A model generated the notes under the pieces. That model was not told the DNA's origin. It did not search any database and saw only the letters and a program-made list of their open reading frames with translations. The position numbers and the translations under genes were made by a program. Below, piece after piece: positions 48,691 through 61,289 of a stretch of DNA of 64,000 bases; position 1 is the first letter of the stretch, and each line of letters begins with the position of its first letter. Location: NCBI RefSeq assembly GCF_036711975.1, contig NC_091973.1, positions 6,200,001 to 6,264,000 of the forward strand, in the 5' to 3' direction. The stretch comes from Onthophagus taurus (Eukaryota > Arthropoda > Insecta > Coleoptera > Scarabaeidae).

Positions 48691-50415
48691 TTTTTTCTTT
48701 ATTTACAACCGGATTGTACACATTTTGTCTAGTTTTTTAATACTATACAATTTAAATCGAAAAATCTTCTATAGTTATATAATAATAATAATTAATAAAA
48801 AGTTTGTTATTGAATGTAAGTATGATTAATTTGTTTTTTTTTGTCATCGTATATTTATATATATATATTAATAAAAAATATTTCCCAAAAAATATTAAAA
48901 AAAAAACTAAAACAAATACAATAAAAAATAAAATGAATAAATATTGTAAAGTGGAATATTAAAAACGCTACCGGTAAAATTCTTAGTGAATTCTCGTTAG
49001 TTAATACAGAAAAAAACAGCGCAAACGCGGCTTATATTCACTTAGAATTCGACGCAGGGCGAGTTCTTATGGCATACAAAGTTTTATCGAGGAAAATTGT
49101 AGGGGTGGTCGAAATCCCTTCAACATTCCCAAAAAATTAAAAATAACGTTTCTCATCGCCAGATTTTTGCAACAGTTCACAACCGCCTCGGTTAAAAAAA
49201 AAAATTAAAATAAATAATCTGGAAAAATATAGTTATAAGCGGAATGTAGACGATTAATTAAGAAAATAGAATGTAATTGCTAAAAAATATATTATCCTGC
49301 CCAAAAATTATTATTAAAGCTGCCGACATTTAAAAAATTTTTTTTGGTGAACAAATGCAAAAAACCGATATCTAACTAACATACAATTAGTATCCTAAAC
49401 GTTTCACGTAAACACGCATTTGGTCACGGCCCCCGTTATGCGGTTTATTATTGTAATTATTTTTTGTATTTAAGGACCAGGAACAAAGGACGTCGACAAT
49501 TTTTTTTTTAAATAGTGAATATTATCTGTCGCTTAACCCTTAAACGGTGAGTGTCGCGCGTAATAAATTACTGTCACTTATTGATCAAAATCGATTAAAA
49601 CCGATCGTAATTTATTGATGCGAAAATTTCTTTACTATAACGTAGGTACCTTTTTTAAGTAATATTGAGCATATAGTACTTGGATATAAACTGTATTTGA
49701 TTTGTTAATTAATGAATTCAATCTTATAGAGTATTACAGGCAACTAATTTTTTTATATTTTTGTTAAAAAAGTATATAGAAAAAATGTTTAAAAAAGAGT
49801 CGTGTACTATATACCCAAAAAAGGTAAATGGACGAAAAACACTCAGTTAATCTTCATGATATATATTATATACATATAAATGGGTATTTTTTTTTGTTAT
49901 GTTTACAGTGTTTTAAACGTGCCATGACATTTCTTTTATTGCGATCGTCACGCAGTCAAGTTTTAAAACCAGAGGATGTTTTATTATTATTATTTTTTCA
50001 CAATTCCAATTTTTTTATTATTTATTTAGTCACACCGTTTTGGCAGTTTTTGGAGTTAGACCGGATTATTCTTTTTATTACGAATTGCGCCGCGTTTTTT
50101 TAATTATTATTTTTATTGAGGCAAAGAAAAAAGATTTTCGCTCTTTACGTATTGTTATTAATTAAAATTTCCGCTTAAGGAAGAGTGTGCGTTTCCATTT
50201 CATTTTAAAATCCATTTTTTTTTATTTCTTAAAAATCAATTATTATCGGATCGAAAGAATTCTTATTTTTTTTTTGTTTTTGACATAAAAGCAGCACTAC
50301 AAGCTGGTGGGAGATTCGGTAGCTACTCCGCCTTACTAGAAAAACTGCTGACCACTGATTTTTTTAATTAAATAGTCCTTATTTGGTTGTTTGTTTTAAA
50401 ACCGCACTAACTTCT
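48691..50415 (-). other. Probable long 3' UTR of syndecan
   Basis: About 1.7 kb of AT-rich sequence without a supported frame follows the syndecan stop. A polyadenylation signal (complement of TTTATT at 48704) marks a plausible end. The frame at 49828-50103 on the other strand is a chance one. Confidence 0.45.
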
Positions 50416-53400
50416 TCAAGCGTAGAACTCCTTGTTGCCTCGATTAAACGAAGTCGATGTTGGCGATCTTTTCGGCTCATCTAACGCGTACGATCCTTCA
50501 TCTTTCTTACGCATTCTGTATACGATGAACATTACCACAAGTATCGCACAGAGAAGTCCCACTACAGCACCTCCAATTACAGCTAAAAAATTTTTTTTAA
50601 TTAAATATTAAATTTTAATAAAATATTTTAGTATTTACCCGCTAAAATTCCCGGCTGAGCAAAGAAAGAAGCTGGAGGTTCTTCTTGTTTCGGGTTCATT
50701 ATTACGTCAGGATTTTCTCCTAAATCAGGTATCTTCCTATTTATAATAGGAGCCTGAGTAGTCGTCGTCGATGTTATCACCTTGGGAGGTGGATCTACAG
50801 GTCCTATTTAAAAGATGGTATTTAATAGATTGAAAAAATATTTATTAATAAAATTGGTATGCAAGGAATTTTGAATAAAAAAATAAATCCTTGCTATTTT
50901 AAATTTAAATCAAGATGCAAATTTCATGCTATTTCAAGTCTTCTTCTTGTTGATCTAATAATCAACAACCTACAGATGGTATTTTAAAGTGGGCAATTTT
51001 CTTTGTGACGTTCGAAATGCATTATGACTCAAGCTGTTTCAACGAAAGGATTTGTTTTTGTGTTACATTTATGGGAACACTTTGAGAAATTACCCAATAA
51101 AATTTTTTGCTTTAAAATTCCTTGCAATAGAAATATAAAATGGAGTTTTTTTCTACCTTCAAAGTCTTCATCATCTGTGTCCTGCCTGTCTCCTGATCCG
51201 CTGTAATTTTTAAAATCACCTCCACTGCCCTCTACATCAATGTCAATTGCGTCTCCCGTCAAGCCATAAGCATTCTTAAAAAAAAAAAGAAAGAAACATT
51301 GAAAATAACTATGTAGGATAACAGGATGTTTATTTTTTTAATAAAATAATCAATAAAATGGGTTGGAGCGCATATAAATATTTGTAAATTTGTACAAATA
51401 ATGTTAGAATTTAAAAAAAATTTTTTATCGTACAATCACGTTATCTTATCGTTCCTCTACGTACTTACTTAGAACGTTTATAAGTTCGCGTTGACTTTAA
51501 CGATGTTTTCGAGGCATAATCTGAGAGACCTAAATAAAAATCCTAGAATAATTCCGTTTAGAACCGAGAGAAACGGTAAAAACGGTTTATTATCCATTAA
51601 TTGTACACAAAAAAACAAGGCTTATCGAATGCAATTTCGTTTATTCCATTAAACAAAATATATGTATATAGAAAAAAAATAAATATAAAAAAGCGACGAA
51701 ACGAATCTGTTTTCTTGATAGCGAATATCGTAAACTTCGACTTACCGACCTCTACTTATCTTAATTACTGTAAATATTCTAAACGCGACCGATAGAAATT
51801 CGCCACAGAACCGGATTTAATTATTTATTCGCGAAACTCTTGGGAGCGTTACGGAACGAATTTTGACGTTCCGTATCCTGGGGCCCGACTAAAGGATAAA
51901 GGTGTGGAAATGGCGACCAGCCAAAGAAATAATCAATAACCTGGGCTCCTGCTGCTGCTGCTGGTAGCCGCCCCCAATACGATGGCTACGGCCACCTAAA
52001 CCCGAACAATACAGCTTCCGCCCTACACCATAAATCTATTATACCCAATTTGTTATTGAAATTATGACGTAATTGGATTTTCCAATACAATAAATGATTC
52101 TGATAACGAATTAATACCATCTTTTTTAAAACTTAAATTTATCAATTTAACTCCTTCATACATATATAAATTTATTTAATATAAGCAAATCGATAAAATT
52201 TAATTATTATTCCATTTCGATATCTCATTCGAGATAGAATTCGAATACGAATAGGCCCCAATGGGATTTTATACAATTCTAATTCGAATCATAAAATTTT
52301 TTTTTTTAATAAAATTTTTGTATGTAGCTTGTACATTTTTATATTATGAAGCAGAGACCTTGGAAACTGAAATTATAACCGCCACTTATCATCTCACAAT
52401 AGTAATGGTCCGTAATTCGCACTTTTTTCTTAAGGCAGAAGAGACAAAAAATACGTAAAATCAAGGAATATCAGAATACCCACAAAAATAAATTTAAGTG
52501 ATGAGGAACTAGGTTAGGAGCGGATTTTTCGCTTGAGATGTTTGACGAGCGCTTTGCAAGCCTAAATCAATACGCATCATGGTATGTGTTAGAACTTTTC
52601 TATAAAGCCTCTCCTACTCTTATGCTCAATGTTGCTAAATACACCAAACTTATTTATAACATCTACAAGAATACTACAATGACGGTAAAATTCCATGAAA
52701 GTACTGAAGAGAGTATAAGTAGTAAAGTATTGATTGTGAGTAAAACAATGTTGAACCCAAATTGTTGATCACAGTCCTATAGGGTGCATTTAAACAACTG
52801 GATTAAACTTGGAGAGATGAAACTAACAAATATGATGAGATAATATAATGAGATTGAAATCATTAAGACAATTTTTACAAATTTTTTTTGAAAACGACCA
52901 AAATAGTGCTTACAAAAGGTTGCAGAAAACACATACTACTTACAAAACACTAAATATTGCTTGAAAAAGAGCAGATACTGCTTACACAACACCAAATATT
53001 GCTTGAAAAAGACCAGATACTACTCACAGAAGACTAAAATAGGTTGCAGAAGAATATATACTGCTTACAAAACACTAAATATTACTTGAAAAAGATCAGA
53101 TACTGTTTGGAAAAACTAAATATTGCTTTCAGATGATTGGATAAACACATATAGAGTGCAGAACGTTATCTACATTACCTCCAAAATCCAGTTTGTCATT
53201 AAAGAAAACAATTTTTACAAAAAATTTTTGAAAAAGACCAAATACTGCTTACAAAAGATTAGAAAAGATTGCAGAAAATACATACTACATACAAAACACT
53301 AAATATTGCTTGAAAAAGACCAGATACTGCTTACAGAAGACTAAAATTGGTTGCAGAAGAATACATACTGCTTACAAAACACTAAATATTACTTGAAAAA

Positions 53401-56400
53401 GACTAGATAGTGTTTGGAAAAAACTAAATATTGCTTTCAGATGATTGGATAAACACATATAGAGTGCAGAACGTTATCTACATTGCCTCCAAAATCCAGT
53501 TTGTCATTAAAAAAGAAAATTTTTACAAAATTTTTTTGAAAAAGACCAAATACTGCTTACAAAAGATTAGAAAAGGTTGCAGAAAACACATACTACATAC
53601 AAAACACTAAATATTGCTTGAAAAAGACAAGATACTGCTTACAGAAGACTAAAATTGGTTGCAGAAGAATACATATTGCTTACAAAACACTAAATATTAC
53701 TTGAAAAAGACCAGATACTGTTTGGAAAAAACTAAATATTGCTTTTAGATGATTGGATAAAGGTTACAGATGAAGATACTCCTGGAAGAAAACTACACCT
53801 TGATTGAGGCTTGACAAAGACCACATATAGCGTGCAGAACGTTATCTACATTGTAAAAATAGGAAAAAGTAAAAACTTTTTGTGAGAAATATTAAAAATA
53901 CTTAATTTATTTCAAAAAGTAAACATGTTTCGAAACAAATGTTTCATCTTCAGTACTTGAAATAATTACAAATTGATGGAAAAATTTAAAATATGTTGGA
54001 AATAGGAATGAGTTTTGGTTTTTGTTTCTTAAAATGCAAAATATTTCTAAAAAAAAATTTATACAAAATCAAAATAAATAAAATCCTTTAAATTGCTTGG
54101 AAATTAACTTCTACAGAAGTTAGTTAATTAGAAGAAGTTAATTTCCAAGAAATTTAAAGGATTTTATTAATTTTGATTTTGTATAAAAAAAAAATTTTGT
54201 TAGAAATATTTTGTATTTTAAGAAAGAAAACCAAAACTCATTCCTATTTCCATCATATTTTAAAATTTTCCATCAATTTGTAACTACTTAATTTGTACTA
54301 CTCAATTTGTAAGTACTTTTTGAAATAAATTAAGTATTTTTAATATTTCTCACAAAAAGTTTTTACTTTTTCCTATTTTTATTATTTAATTTTTGAGAAA
54401 TATGGAGAATTTCATCCCTGTTATCTACATTGCCTCCAAAATCCAGTTTGTCATTAAAGAAGACAATTTTTACAAACATTTTTTTGAAAAAGACCAAATA
54501 CTGCTTACAAAAGATCAGAAAACGTGGCAGAAAACACATATTACTTACAAAACCAGATACTGCTTACAGAAGACTAAAATAGGTTGCAGAAGAATATATA
54601 CTGCTTACAAAACATTTAATATTACTTGAAAAAGACCAGATACTGCTTACAGAAGACTAAAATTGGTTGCAGAAGAATATATAATATAATAAATATTACT
54701 TGAAAAAGACTAGATACTGTTTGGAAAAAACTAAATATTGCTTTTAGATGATTGGATAAAGGTTACAGATGAAGATACTGCTGGAAGAAAACTACACCCA
54801 GATTGTGGCTTGACAAAGACCACATATAGCGTGCAGAACGTTATCTACATTGCCTCCAAAATCCAGTTTGTCATTAAAAAAGACAATTTTTACAAAAACT
54901 TTTTGAAAAAGACCAAATACTGCTTACACAAGATTAGAGAACACATACTACTTACAAAACACTAAATATTGCTTGAAAAAGACCAGATACTGCTTACAGA
55001 AGACTAAATATTACTTGAAAAAGACCAAATACATGATACAGATCAATAGACCCAGAAGGCTGCTTGATGATAATAATCATAATATCTTGATCGTTGACAA
55101 TTCCTCGTATTCAACGTCCATTTCATCATCTTCCTCTTCATTTTTTTCGGAATCTCATATATTTTTGCTAGTGTTGGTCAAGCGCTTTGGAAGTCTAATA
55201 TTTACAGCATTTATATCAGAGCTCTTTTTTTTTCTGGATGTCTTGCATCATCATTACTCAGGGAATGAAAGAAACGGCTTAGAATTTCAAGAGAATATTG
55301 AAAAAGTGAGCCTTAACAACTTTGAAAGAAGAATCAATACAATTTTTTTAGTCATTGAACCAAAGTAAACTTGCTTGAACATCTTTTTAGTGTTTAGAGA
55401 TTAATTGGTATCTTTTAGATTTTAGGTAATCTTGTATTGTAGTTTTATAGCCACTTTATACACTTTGTACTCTCTACAGCAGATTTTACTATTGTTTTAG
55501 TATACAATTTAAATCTTTTTATTTTATGTGGGTTCATATCTTGTTGAAATCATTTTCAATAAGCAGTAATATAACTCCTCTGCTACTGTTGATTTTATAT
55601 ATTTATTGATTATTCCATTCAGTCTTCTTATTAGTGGGTGTGTGGTTGATTATTTTTGTATTTAAGGTTATTTTATATAGGGTAATTGAAAAACTTTCCT
55701 CCATATATTAGCACCTTGACCCCTTAGCGCGTATTTGTTGTAGTTGCAGCTCAATTCTCTATCAGCATATTAATTACAGTACTTTTTCTGTCACAACATA
55801 GAATAGTTATAATAATTAAAAAAATTTGTGTTAATATTTCAATGAGTGTTTGAGATTCTTAAACAAAGGAAGTGAACCTCTTAGATAATATTCGCTTCTT
55901 AATTTTTTGTTTAAGAATTGCTGTCATATTCTAAACTACTTAAATCTATTTGCATCCGTATAGTTTCCGCTTACGTTTAGTTCTTTGGGTTCCATAATTC
56001 ACTCATTGACAGTCAAATCACGTTAAATTTTGCGTTAATAGGTTTACAGTCGCCTTCTGATTCACTCTCCCCCTATGTTCTCATTACACTTACAACCAAT
56101 AACTTGGTACGTAAAACAATTTCTTCTAAATCTAAATCCTATTAATACATTTTATTGCGTCGTATTTCTCAAAATGGAAACAAATTAAGTTTAAGAAAAT
56201 ATTTAAAATGAGTAATTTTTGTTTCTATTAGTTTAATCGCGAAGTGAGTAATGGATCGAACATTCTATGCTATCAAATAACTAAAACAAACTTTTTTCCT
56301 TCTTATTATCTTGTAAAATAATAACGTAATATGTAATATGACGCAAAGTTTACTTTTAATTTGGGAAACGGGTTTGCAAATTGATAGTAGTGTTATTTAG

Positions 56401-58067
56401 CTAGATTAGAAAGAATTTTGTTGGTTTTCTCAATAAAATAAACAAAATTTATTTTAGGCGTGACAGACGCAAAGTGAAACGTTCTATATTCAGCCATCGT
56501 GTATCGAAAGGAGTTTATAGATCGTTAGGATTTTCATTGCGTCTCACCTTTTCTGGTAAAAATAAACATCCCTTGATGGTGGAAGAAAAATAATATAAAA
56601 AACTTTCTTTAGATTTTTGTATATTATTCGTTATAAGAAAATAGAAAACCGTATAAACAATGACGTAAGCATTCACGTTAACTTATGAATTATGCCTAAG
56701 TTCAAACTTTGCAAAACAACCGGTTAAAAGGTATACGCTAAGAATTGATTAGAATTGCATAGTTTTCCTTCCATTGTTTTTAAAATTATTAAGGTTTTTA
56801 GATTCATAGCGAACTTCCGGGTCTTCAATAACATATTTAATACCAAAATTACACAAGCTACTTTAAATCATACTTTTAGTCACTTAACTTGCGAAATATT
56901 TTTACGAAAGTATTTTTTGAATTCGCAGGTGTTAAAATACTTATGTCAGCAACTGTACAGTCGCCCTTCGATCGTTTTTGCGTCGAAACGCAAGAGATGC
57001 GCCCGTCAAGGCTGTCGAGACCCCGGGAACGAACGAACGACGATTTTCTTCTAATTTAACAGTAACTAGCGTAATTTCGTAATCTAAATCGCACCGAAAC
57101 TAACCACAAGGAATCATCATCATACGAATTAAATTAAAGACCCTAATCTCGATTCTATTTTAATATTTCTATTAATACTCTTTTTGCATATTCATTTATT
57201 AAGTGGAGAATTTAAAAAAAAAAAGTCAAAAAAAAAGCGAGCAGGTAGAAATATCTTTTGAAGAACCGCGTGTGTGTTGAAAAGAAATAAAAGAAAAAAA
57301 AGAAAAAAAGATGTTAAAGATGTTAAAGAAGAGAGAGAAGTTTCCGGAGCCACCCGGAAAGGTCGTAAGAAAAAAAGGGATGGTGGGGGAAATGATTAGA
57401 AAAGCACGTTTTTGCGTTTTGATGAATAAATGTAAAATTTATCGTCGAACGCGGAGGATGATCTTTAAACTCTTTGTCAATAGCTCGGTTGTTTATAATA
57501 AAATATTCACGCCACCGCGGGGTCGATACTTTCCTTTAAACGGATTTGAAATTATCAAATCAATAACAATAATTATTTTATTATGAAAATATTTTTTACT
57601 AAACCGCTCGGTCTCTAAGAATTGATTAGCAATTCTAAACGATAACAAAAAAAAATAGTGTATATATTAACATTGAACGAAACCCGGGAGGTTTAAAAAA
57701 CGTTTTTTTTATCTGTGTCGTCAAAAAGCGATGACGATACGTTGACAAATGTAAATATGAGAAGGTAAAACGTAAAATAGTACAGCAAATGCTGGACAAT
57801 GGCAACAAAAACATGGCGTAAACAGCGAGAAAATCTTTCTCGAGACGCCTCCAGTAGTGGAGCCTGGGGCCCGTAAGCTCCGAATTACGGCCCCACGTAC
57901 GCCCACGGTTTCATTTGGAACCAATGGTTAAGCCCAACGTTGTAACACTAGACGAGAAACGTACATAACACGAACATTTGGTCAATCACAGTTTTTCTTA
58001 CCTGATTTGCCACTGCTAACCGCAGCAGGATTGTACAACATAAAATAATTGATATCCTTAAATGCAT
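50416..58067 (-). CDS. Sdc: Syndecan, heparan-sulfate proteoglycan core protein
   Basis: Minus-strand exons 58002-58067, 51157-51274, 50639-50803 and 50416-50582 join in frame to 171 residues. The first exon (MHLRISIILCCTILL..VANQ) is a textbook signal peptide ending at a phase-0 donor. The second has two acidic Ser-Gly sites, DVEGSGGD and YSGSGD, for glycosaminoglycan attachment. The third is a Pro/Thr-rich stalk. The last has a membrane helix with GxxxG spacing (AVIGGAVVGLL), the C1 motif RMRKKDEGSYAL and the terminal PDZ-binding EFYA. Syndecan is a cell-surface co-receptor for growth factors and Slit and binds PDZ proteins. The ectodomain is short for an insect, so further alternative exons may lie in the 6.7-kb intron 1. 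Confidence 0.88.
51830..52030. other. GC-rich island in syndecan intron 1
   Basis: A sharp local rise in GC holds a CTGCTGCTGCTGCTGG run at 51950-51965. On the minus strand one frame reads VAVAIVLGAATSSSRSPG between an acceptor-like TTTAG and a donor-like CAG/GTTATT. The 55-bp piece would break the syndecan frame, so it is not called an exon. It could be a regulatory island or an alternative exon end. Confidence 0.25.
52860..55050. repeat. Complex tandem repeat in syndecan intron 1
   Basis: Words such as GACCAGATACTGCTTACA, AACACTAAATATT and GTTGCAGAAGAA recur dozens of times at short spacing. A larger unit of ~310-415 bp is marked by GTTATCTACATT near 53164, 53472, 53844, 54420 and 54839. 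Longer units add GGTTACAGATGAAGATACT. Short open frames run through it but no domain is seen. A foldback element interrupts it at 53853-54390. Confidence 0.8.
53853..54390. mobile_element. Foldback MITE within the tandem repeat
   Basis: Two arms of ~240 bp are near-perfect inverted copies. The left end reads AAAAATAGGAAAAAGTAAAA; the right end reads the complement TTTTACTTTTTCCTATTTTT. The centre lies near 54120 (GAAGTTAGTTAATTAGAAG). The left arm has an extra segment near 53925 (CATGTTTCGAAACAAATG) missing from the right. No coding sequence. It inserted at GTTATCTACATTG, inside the surrounding tandem repeat. Confidence 0.8.
55051..58001. other. Remainder of syndecan intron 1
   Basis: Nearly 3 kb with no supported gene. 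It is AT-rich to about 56900, then mixed with a purine-rich tract at 57214-57340 and a moderately GC-rich stretch near 57840-57910 just upstream (in genome coordinates) of the signal-peptide exon. Frames at 55051-55368, 56755-57054 and 57311-57586 have no recognisable domain. Confidence 0.45.
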
Positions 58068-58720
58068 TACCAAAAATAGTTCTTGCTAGTCGAACGAATT
58101 CGACTAACCCCCCTATACTATATATATATATGTATATATATATAAAAAAAAATCAACCTGACACAAATAACACCAGAGAACACAAATGCATGCAGCACAC
58201 TGATCAATGGAATACAACTTTTAGACAACATACAGCGTTACCGAAGCGCATGCCTCGATACCACTCTAATCATGGCGTTCTCGAATCGCGCCAAGTTCAA
58301 ATATTTCAAGGAAATACCCTCAACCAACAAATAAAACACTTAAAAATTCATTAAATAACGCAAATAAAAATGTTATTATTGAATAAACTACTCCAACCTA
58401 ATTACGATATTATGAAATTGAAGACCACAAATTGGGGGATATTAAAAATCAATTGGAGCTTCATCATCATGATCATAACTAAGTTAATAATTATATATTT
58501 TGAGAGCAAATTGAGCTTTCCAATAATCTCACTTTTAAATTATCGATGAAGTACCTCAGATAATGCAAAATTTTAATATAATTGCATTTGAAAAGTAAAA
58601 AATAAGTAATAAAAAAAAATAAATAATCTTTATTGTTCCCAAAGTGGGATAATTAAAGTTTTGAAAATGAAATGCAGTACAAAAGCAGATAAAACAAAAA
58701 ATTACATCACGAAAAATAAC
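58068..58720. other. Syndecan 5' flank
   Basis: Probable syndecan 5' UTR and promoter side (minus strand), including an alternating TA tract at 58121-58143. Nothing else recognised. Confidence 0.4.
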
Positions 58721-60080
58721 CTATGTTAGTATTCAGCGAGTATTATGCAACCGAAATACATTCGATTGATGATCATGAGATATTAAATGTTATCTTGGAG
58801 CTGAAACAGACAAACAGTGAAGACATATATGGACTTCTCCTATTATTAAAAAAAGTTGCAAGCGAAATTGCTCCAGCCCTATAATTTTCAATAAATGTGC
58901 AAAAGGTACATCAAATTGCTAAACAAATTATTCCGCTATCTCAGAAAGTTAGACGATAAGCTATAACTTTGACAACATCATTTAATATCTTGGATAATAC
59001 CGCATCGCTTTTGTTTTCAGATATTTCTCATATCTGTCATAATGGTGAGGGGTTTGTTTGAAAGAGCATTTGATGCTCTTTTAAAAGATGTTTTTAGTAA
59101 GATCGTTTGATTTAAAACAAATTAGTTAGAGGGCGCTATCTACAGCGTTTACATAGTTTTGTGATTTTTGAAAAACAGTTAATTATTTACTTCACAAATC
59201 CTTAGTGACCTTAAAATTTGCTAAATATTAGTGAAAACCGCATGTTGATATCGCCATCCGTTCTCGAATTATAGAAGAAAATGTTAAAAACTCGAGTGCC
59301 ATCAATCGGAGCATTGAGAAAAACAAATCAAATAACCATGGTAACAGTAAACATGTCATTTACTAACGCAGAAGCGTATGATAATTTATTTTCAATGTTT
59401 CGAATATGATACAACTGCATGGCAAAAATCTGCATTGCAATTACGACAAAGAAAGACATTTTTCTCTAGACGTGTTTTTAAGATTGGCTTAGATCGACAA
59501 AACACTTAGAAACGTATCTGTATATAAAAAAGGGATGATCACAAATACGAAAACTATAGGCCCATAGCCCTGCTGCCAGTTTTTTCTAAAATTCTTCAAG
59601 GGAGGATTCTTTTTCTACTTAAGTAAAAATAATGTCGTGGTAGAAGATCAGCATGGTTATAAGAATCGTCAAAGATCTCACGGATGCCCATGACAATCAT
59701 GAGAAATCTAAAATAATTTGTTGTGATCTGAGTCGTGCATCATTCCATCTTGATGGCCAAACTTCATTATTATGGTATCAAAGGAAGCATATATAGTCTC
59801 CTAAGACTTCTGATTGATCCTACATTAAACTGGAATGATCATATTGATGCACCTAACCAGTGCGAAGACTGACTCTTTGTGCCACGATGGAGCTTGCGAA
59901 AATGGCCTATTTTTAATGCATTCCATGATTATCGCGGTGTCAAGTTCTATAACAAGTTCCCTTCGAATGTCAGAACTTTAAATCACACCAAATTTAGTAA
60001 AACCGTTAAAGATGCTCTACTAAAAAAAATCTATACGACTGATGGATATTTGAACTGTAGCAATATAATAATATAATAAG
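58720..60080 (+). mobile_element. Decayed non-LTR retrotransposon (LINE) ORF2 fragments
   Basis: Three pieces of a reverse-transcriptase ORF are visible. Near 58780-58885 a frame reads VILELKQTNSEDIYGL then LLKKVASEIAPAL, the region just before the RT core. Near 59550-59660 NYRPIALLPVFSKILQ and EDQHGYKNRQR are RT motifs. Near 59880-60076 a Tyr/Phe-rich tail (FHDYRGVKFYNKFPSNVR) resembles the LINE C-terminus. The pieces lie in different frames with stops between them, and much of the catalytic core, including YxDD, is missing. A Jockey- or CR1-like clade is likely but not proven. The element is dead. Confidence 0.7.
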
Positions 60081-60279
60081 AAAGCCTATCCAGGTCTAAC
60101 TGAAGCGATAAACAGTCTTGTTCACTACAAATAGTGGTAAATAATTTGAGATTTTTATATGAAGATAAAAAATGTATAAAAAACACAAAAATTATTCCAC
60201 TTTTTATTAAATATCAAACATGCTTGAAAAGAGATCAATAATAAAAGGCTTTGTAACACACTACCATAAGCAAATTAGG

Positions 60280-60670
60280 CGATGGCAGAGAATTAATAAT
60301 CTTAGGATTTAAACGCAAGATTTGGCAGAAAACAAAGAGCGAAACAGTAGGAAGGTTTGCAGAAGAACCAACTAATGATGAACATTATGAAAAAGAATTG
60401 GCAGAACAAAGATCACAGTTCTTAACACATCAGAAACGCAGAGTGGCAATCATAAACAAAAAGTCAAGGGAAATTGAAACAGTCACAAATTTATTAAGCA
60501 GACTATATGGCCAAATATTGAAAAACTTAATACAGGAAGAATTTGAAATGGAGGAACAAGTGATTCAGAGCAGGAAGAACCACAGAAAACAAAGTAGCTA
60601 CAAAAAGAACAACACAATTTGTATATTTTTTTATTATTCTCAAAAAAAAAAACGTTTTATTTTTCTTTAG
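60280..60670 (+). other. Charged coiled-coil-like frame, unknown
   Basis: From about 60310 a frame without stops reads WQKTKSETVGRFAEEPTNDE then HYEKELAEQRSQFLTHQKRR and continues to a Lys-rich end at 60670. Its twin in the right copy (61430-61700) keeps the same words (TNDEHYEKNLAEQR, IQEEFEMEEQVIQ) but has stops between. It overlaps no other gene on this strand. It could be a fragment of a real gene or of a transposon. Function unknown. Confidence 0.3.
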
Positions 60671-61199
60671 TTGCTATTTCTTCTCTATGTCTGAACCCTT
60701 TGTTGGTGGCGATTAATCGCTTCTTGATGTCTCTTAATTTACTCTTCATGGAAATGAATCTCATCGTGTAAATCTTGTTTAAGTTTCGCGAGTTGTTTTC
60801 TTTGCTAAAAATAATAAAAAAATGTTATATGTTTGATATTTTAGATGTTGTAAACATGTTTACTTTTTTATAAAAGTTCCTCGTTGGCGGCCTCAGTTTT
60901 GCCAAATGCGCCACCCGCTTGTCTGATGGAACCGCCACCACCACCGCCTTTTCCAGCGCCACTTCCCAAGTCTCCCAATTGAGTCATAAATTGTAAACTA
61001 TGAAACAAAAAAAATATAGAAATTAGCTTTTTATTTGTTAATTTTATGTGGAAATATAGAAAACGATGACCATGTTGATTCTTAAGTCGCGTACGATTAT
61101 ATCATAACCCAAAAAAACCGAATTTTAAACATCTAAATAAATAAGAACTTACTTAGATATAACAGCAAGTCTTGGTTTTAAAAGGAAAAGATTGTTCAT
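60665..61199 (-). pseudogene. IF1 (ATP synthase inhibitor) pseudogene
   Basis: The structure of the neighbouring IF1 gene is preserved: exon 1 at 61153-61199, exon 2 at about 60876-60997, and exon 3 at about 60690-60806, with splice sites in place. Exon 2 has lost bases in the GAGGAAGAGTAC stretch, which brings a TAA into frame near 60871. Exon 3 has TAA in place of CAA in FHEEQIKRH (near 60742), and the end is shortened. A truncated product of about 60 residues would lack the inhibitory helix and the dimerising coiled coil. It arose by the tandem duplication described separately. Confidence 0.8.
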
Positions 61200-61289
61200 T
61201 TTTTTAATATAAGAACTTAACACGCGTTAAGTAAGTATGGATATGGAGTTAACTCCTAGAAAGAATGACCTTTTTCGTTGCAGGAACTT

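Larger units (their letters stand above)
60190..61285. repeat. Duplicated block, left copy
   Basis: This block matches 61290-62450 along its length. Shared words include TTCCACTTTTTATTAAATAT at the left edge, ACTAATGATGAACATTATGA, and the IF1 exons further right. It is a direct tandem duplication of about 1.1 kb. The left copy holds the IF1 pseudogene. Confidence 0.8.

Noticed and set aside
49828-50103. 91-codon plus-strand frame
   Set aside because: Antisense to the probable syndecan 3' UTR, Phe/Leu-rich from T-rich sequence, no homology recognised.
54393-55368. Open frames within the syndecan-intron repeat
   Set aside because: They follow the repeat unit and change frame between units; no domain or start context.
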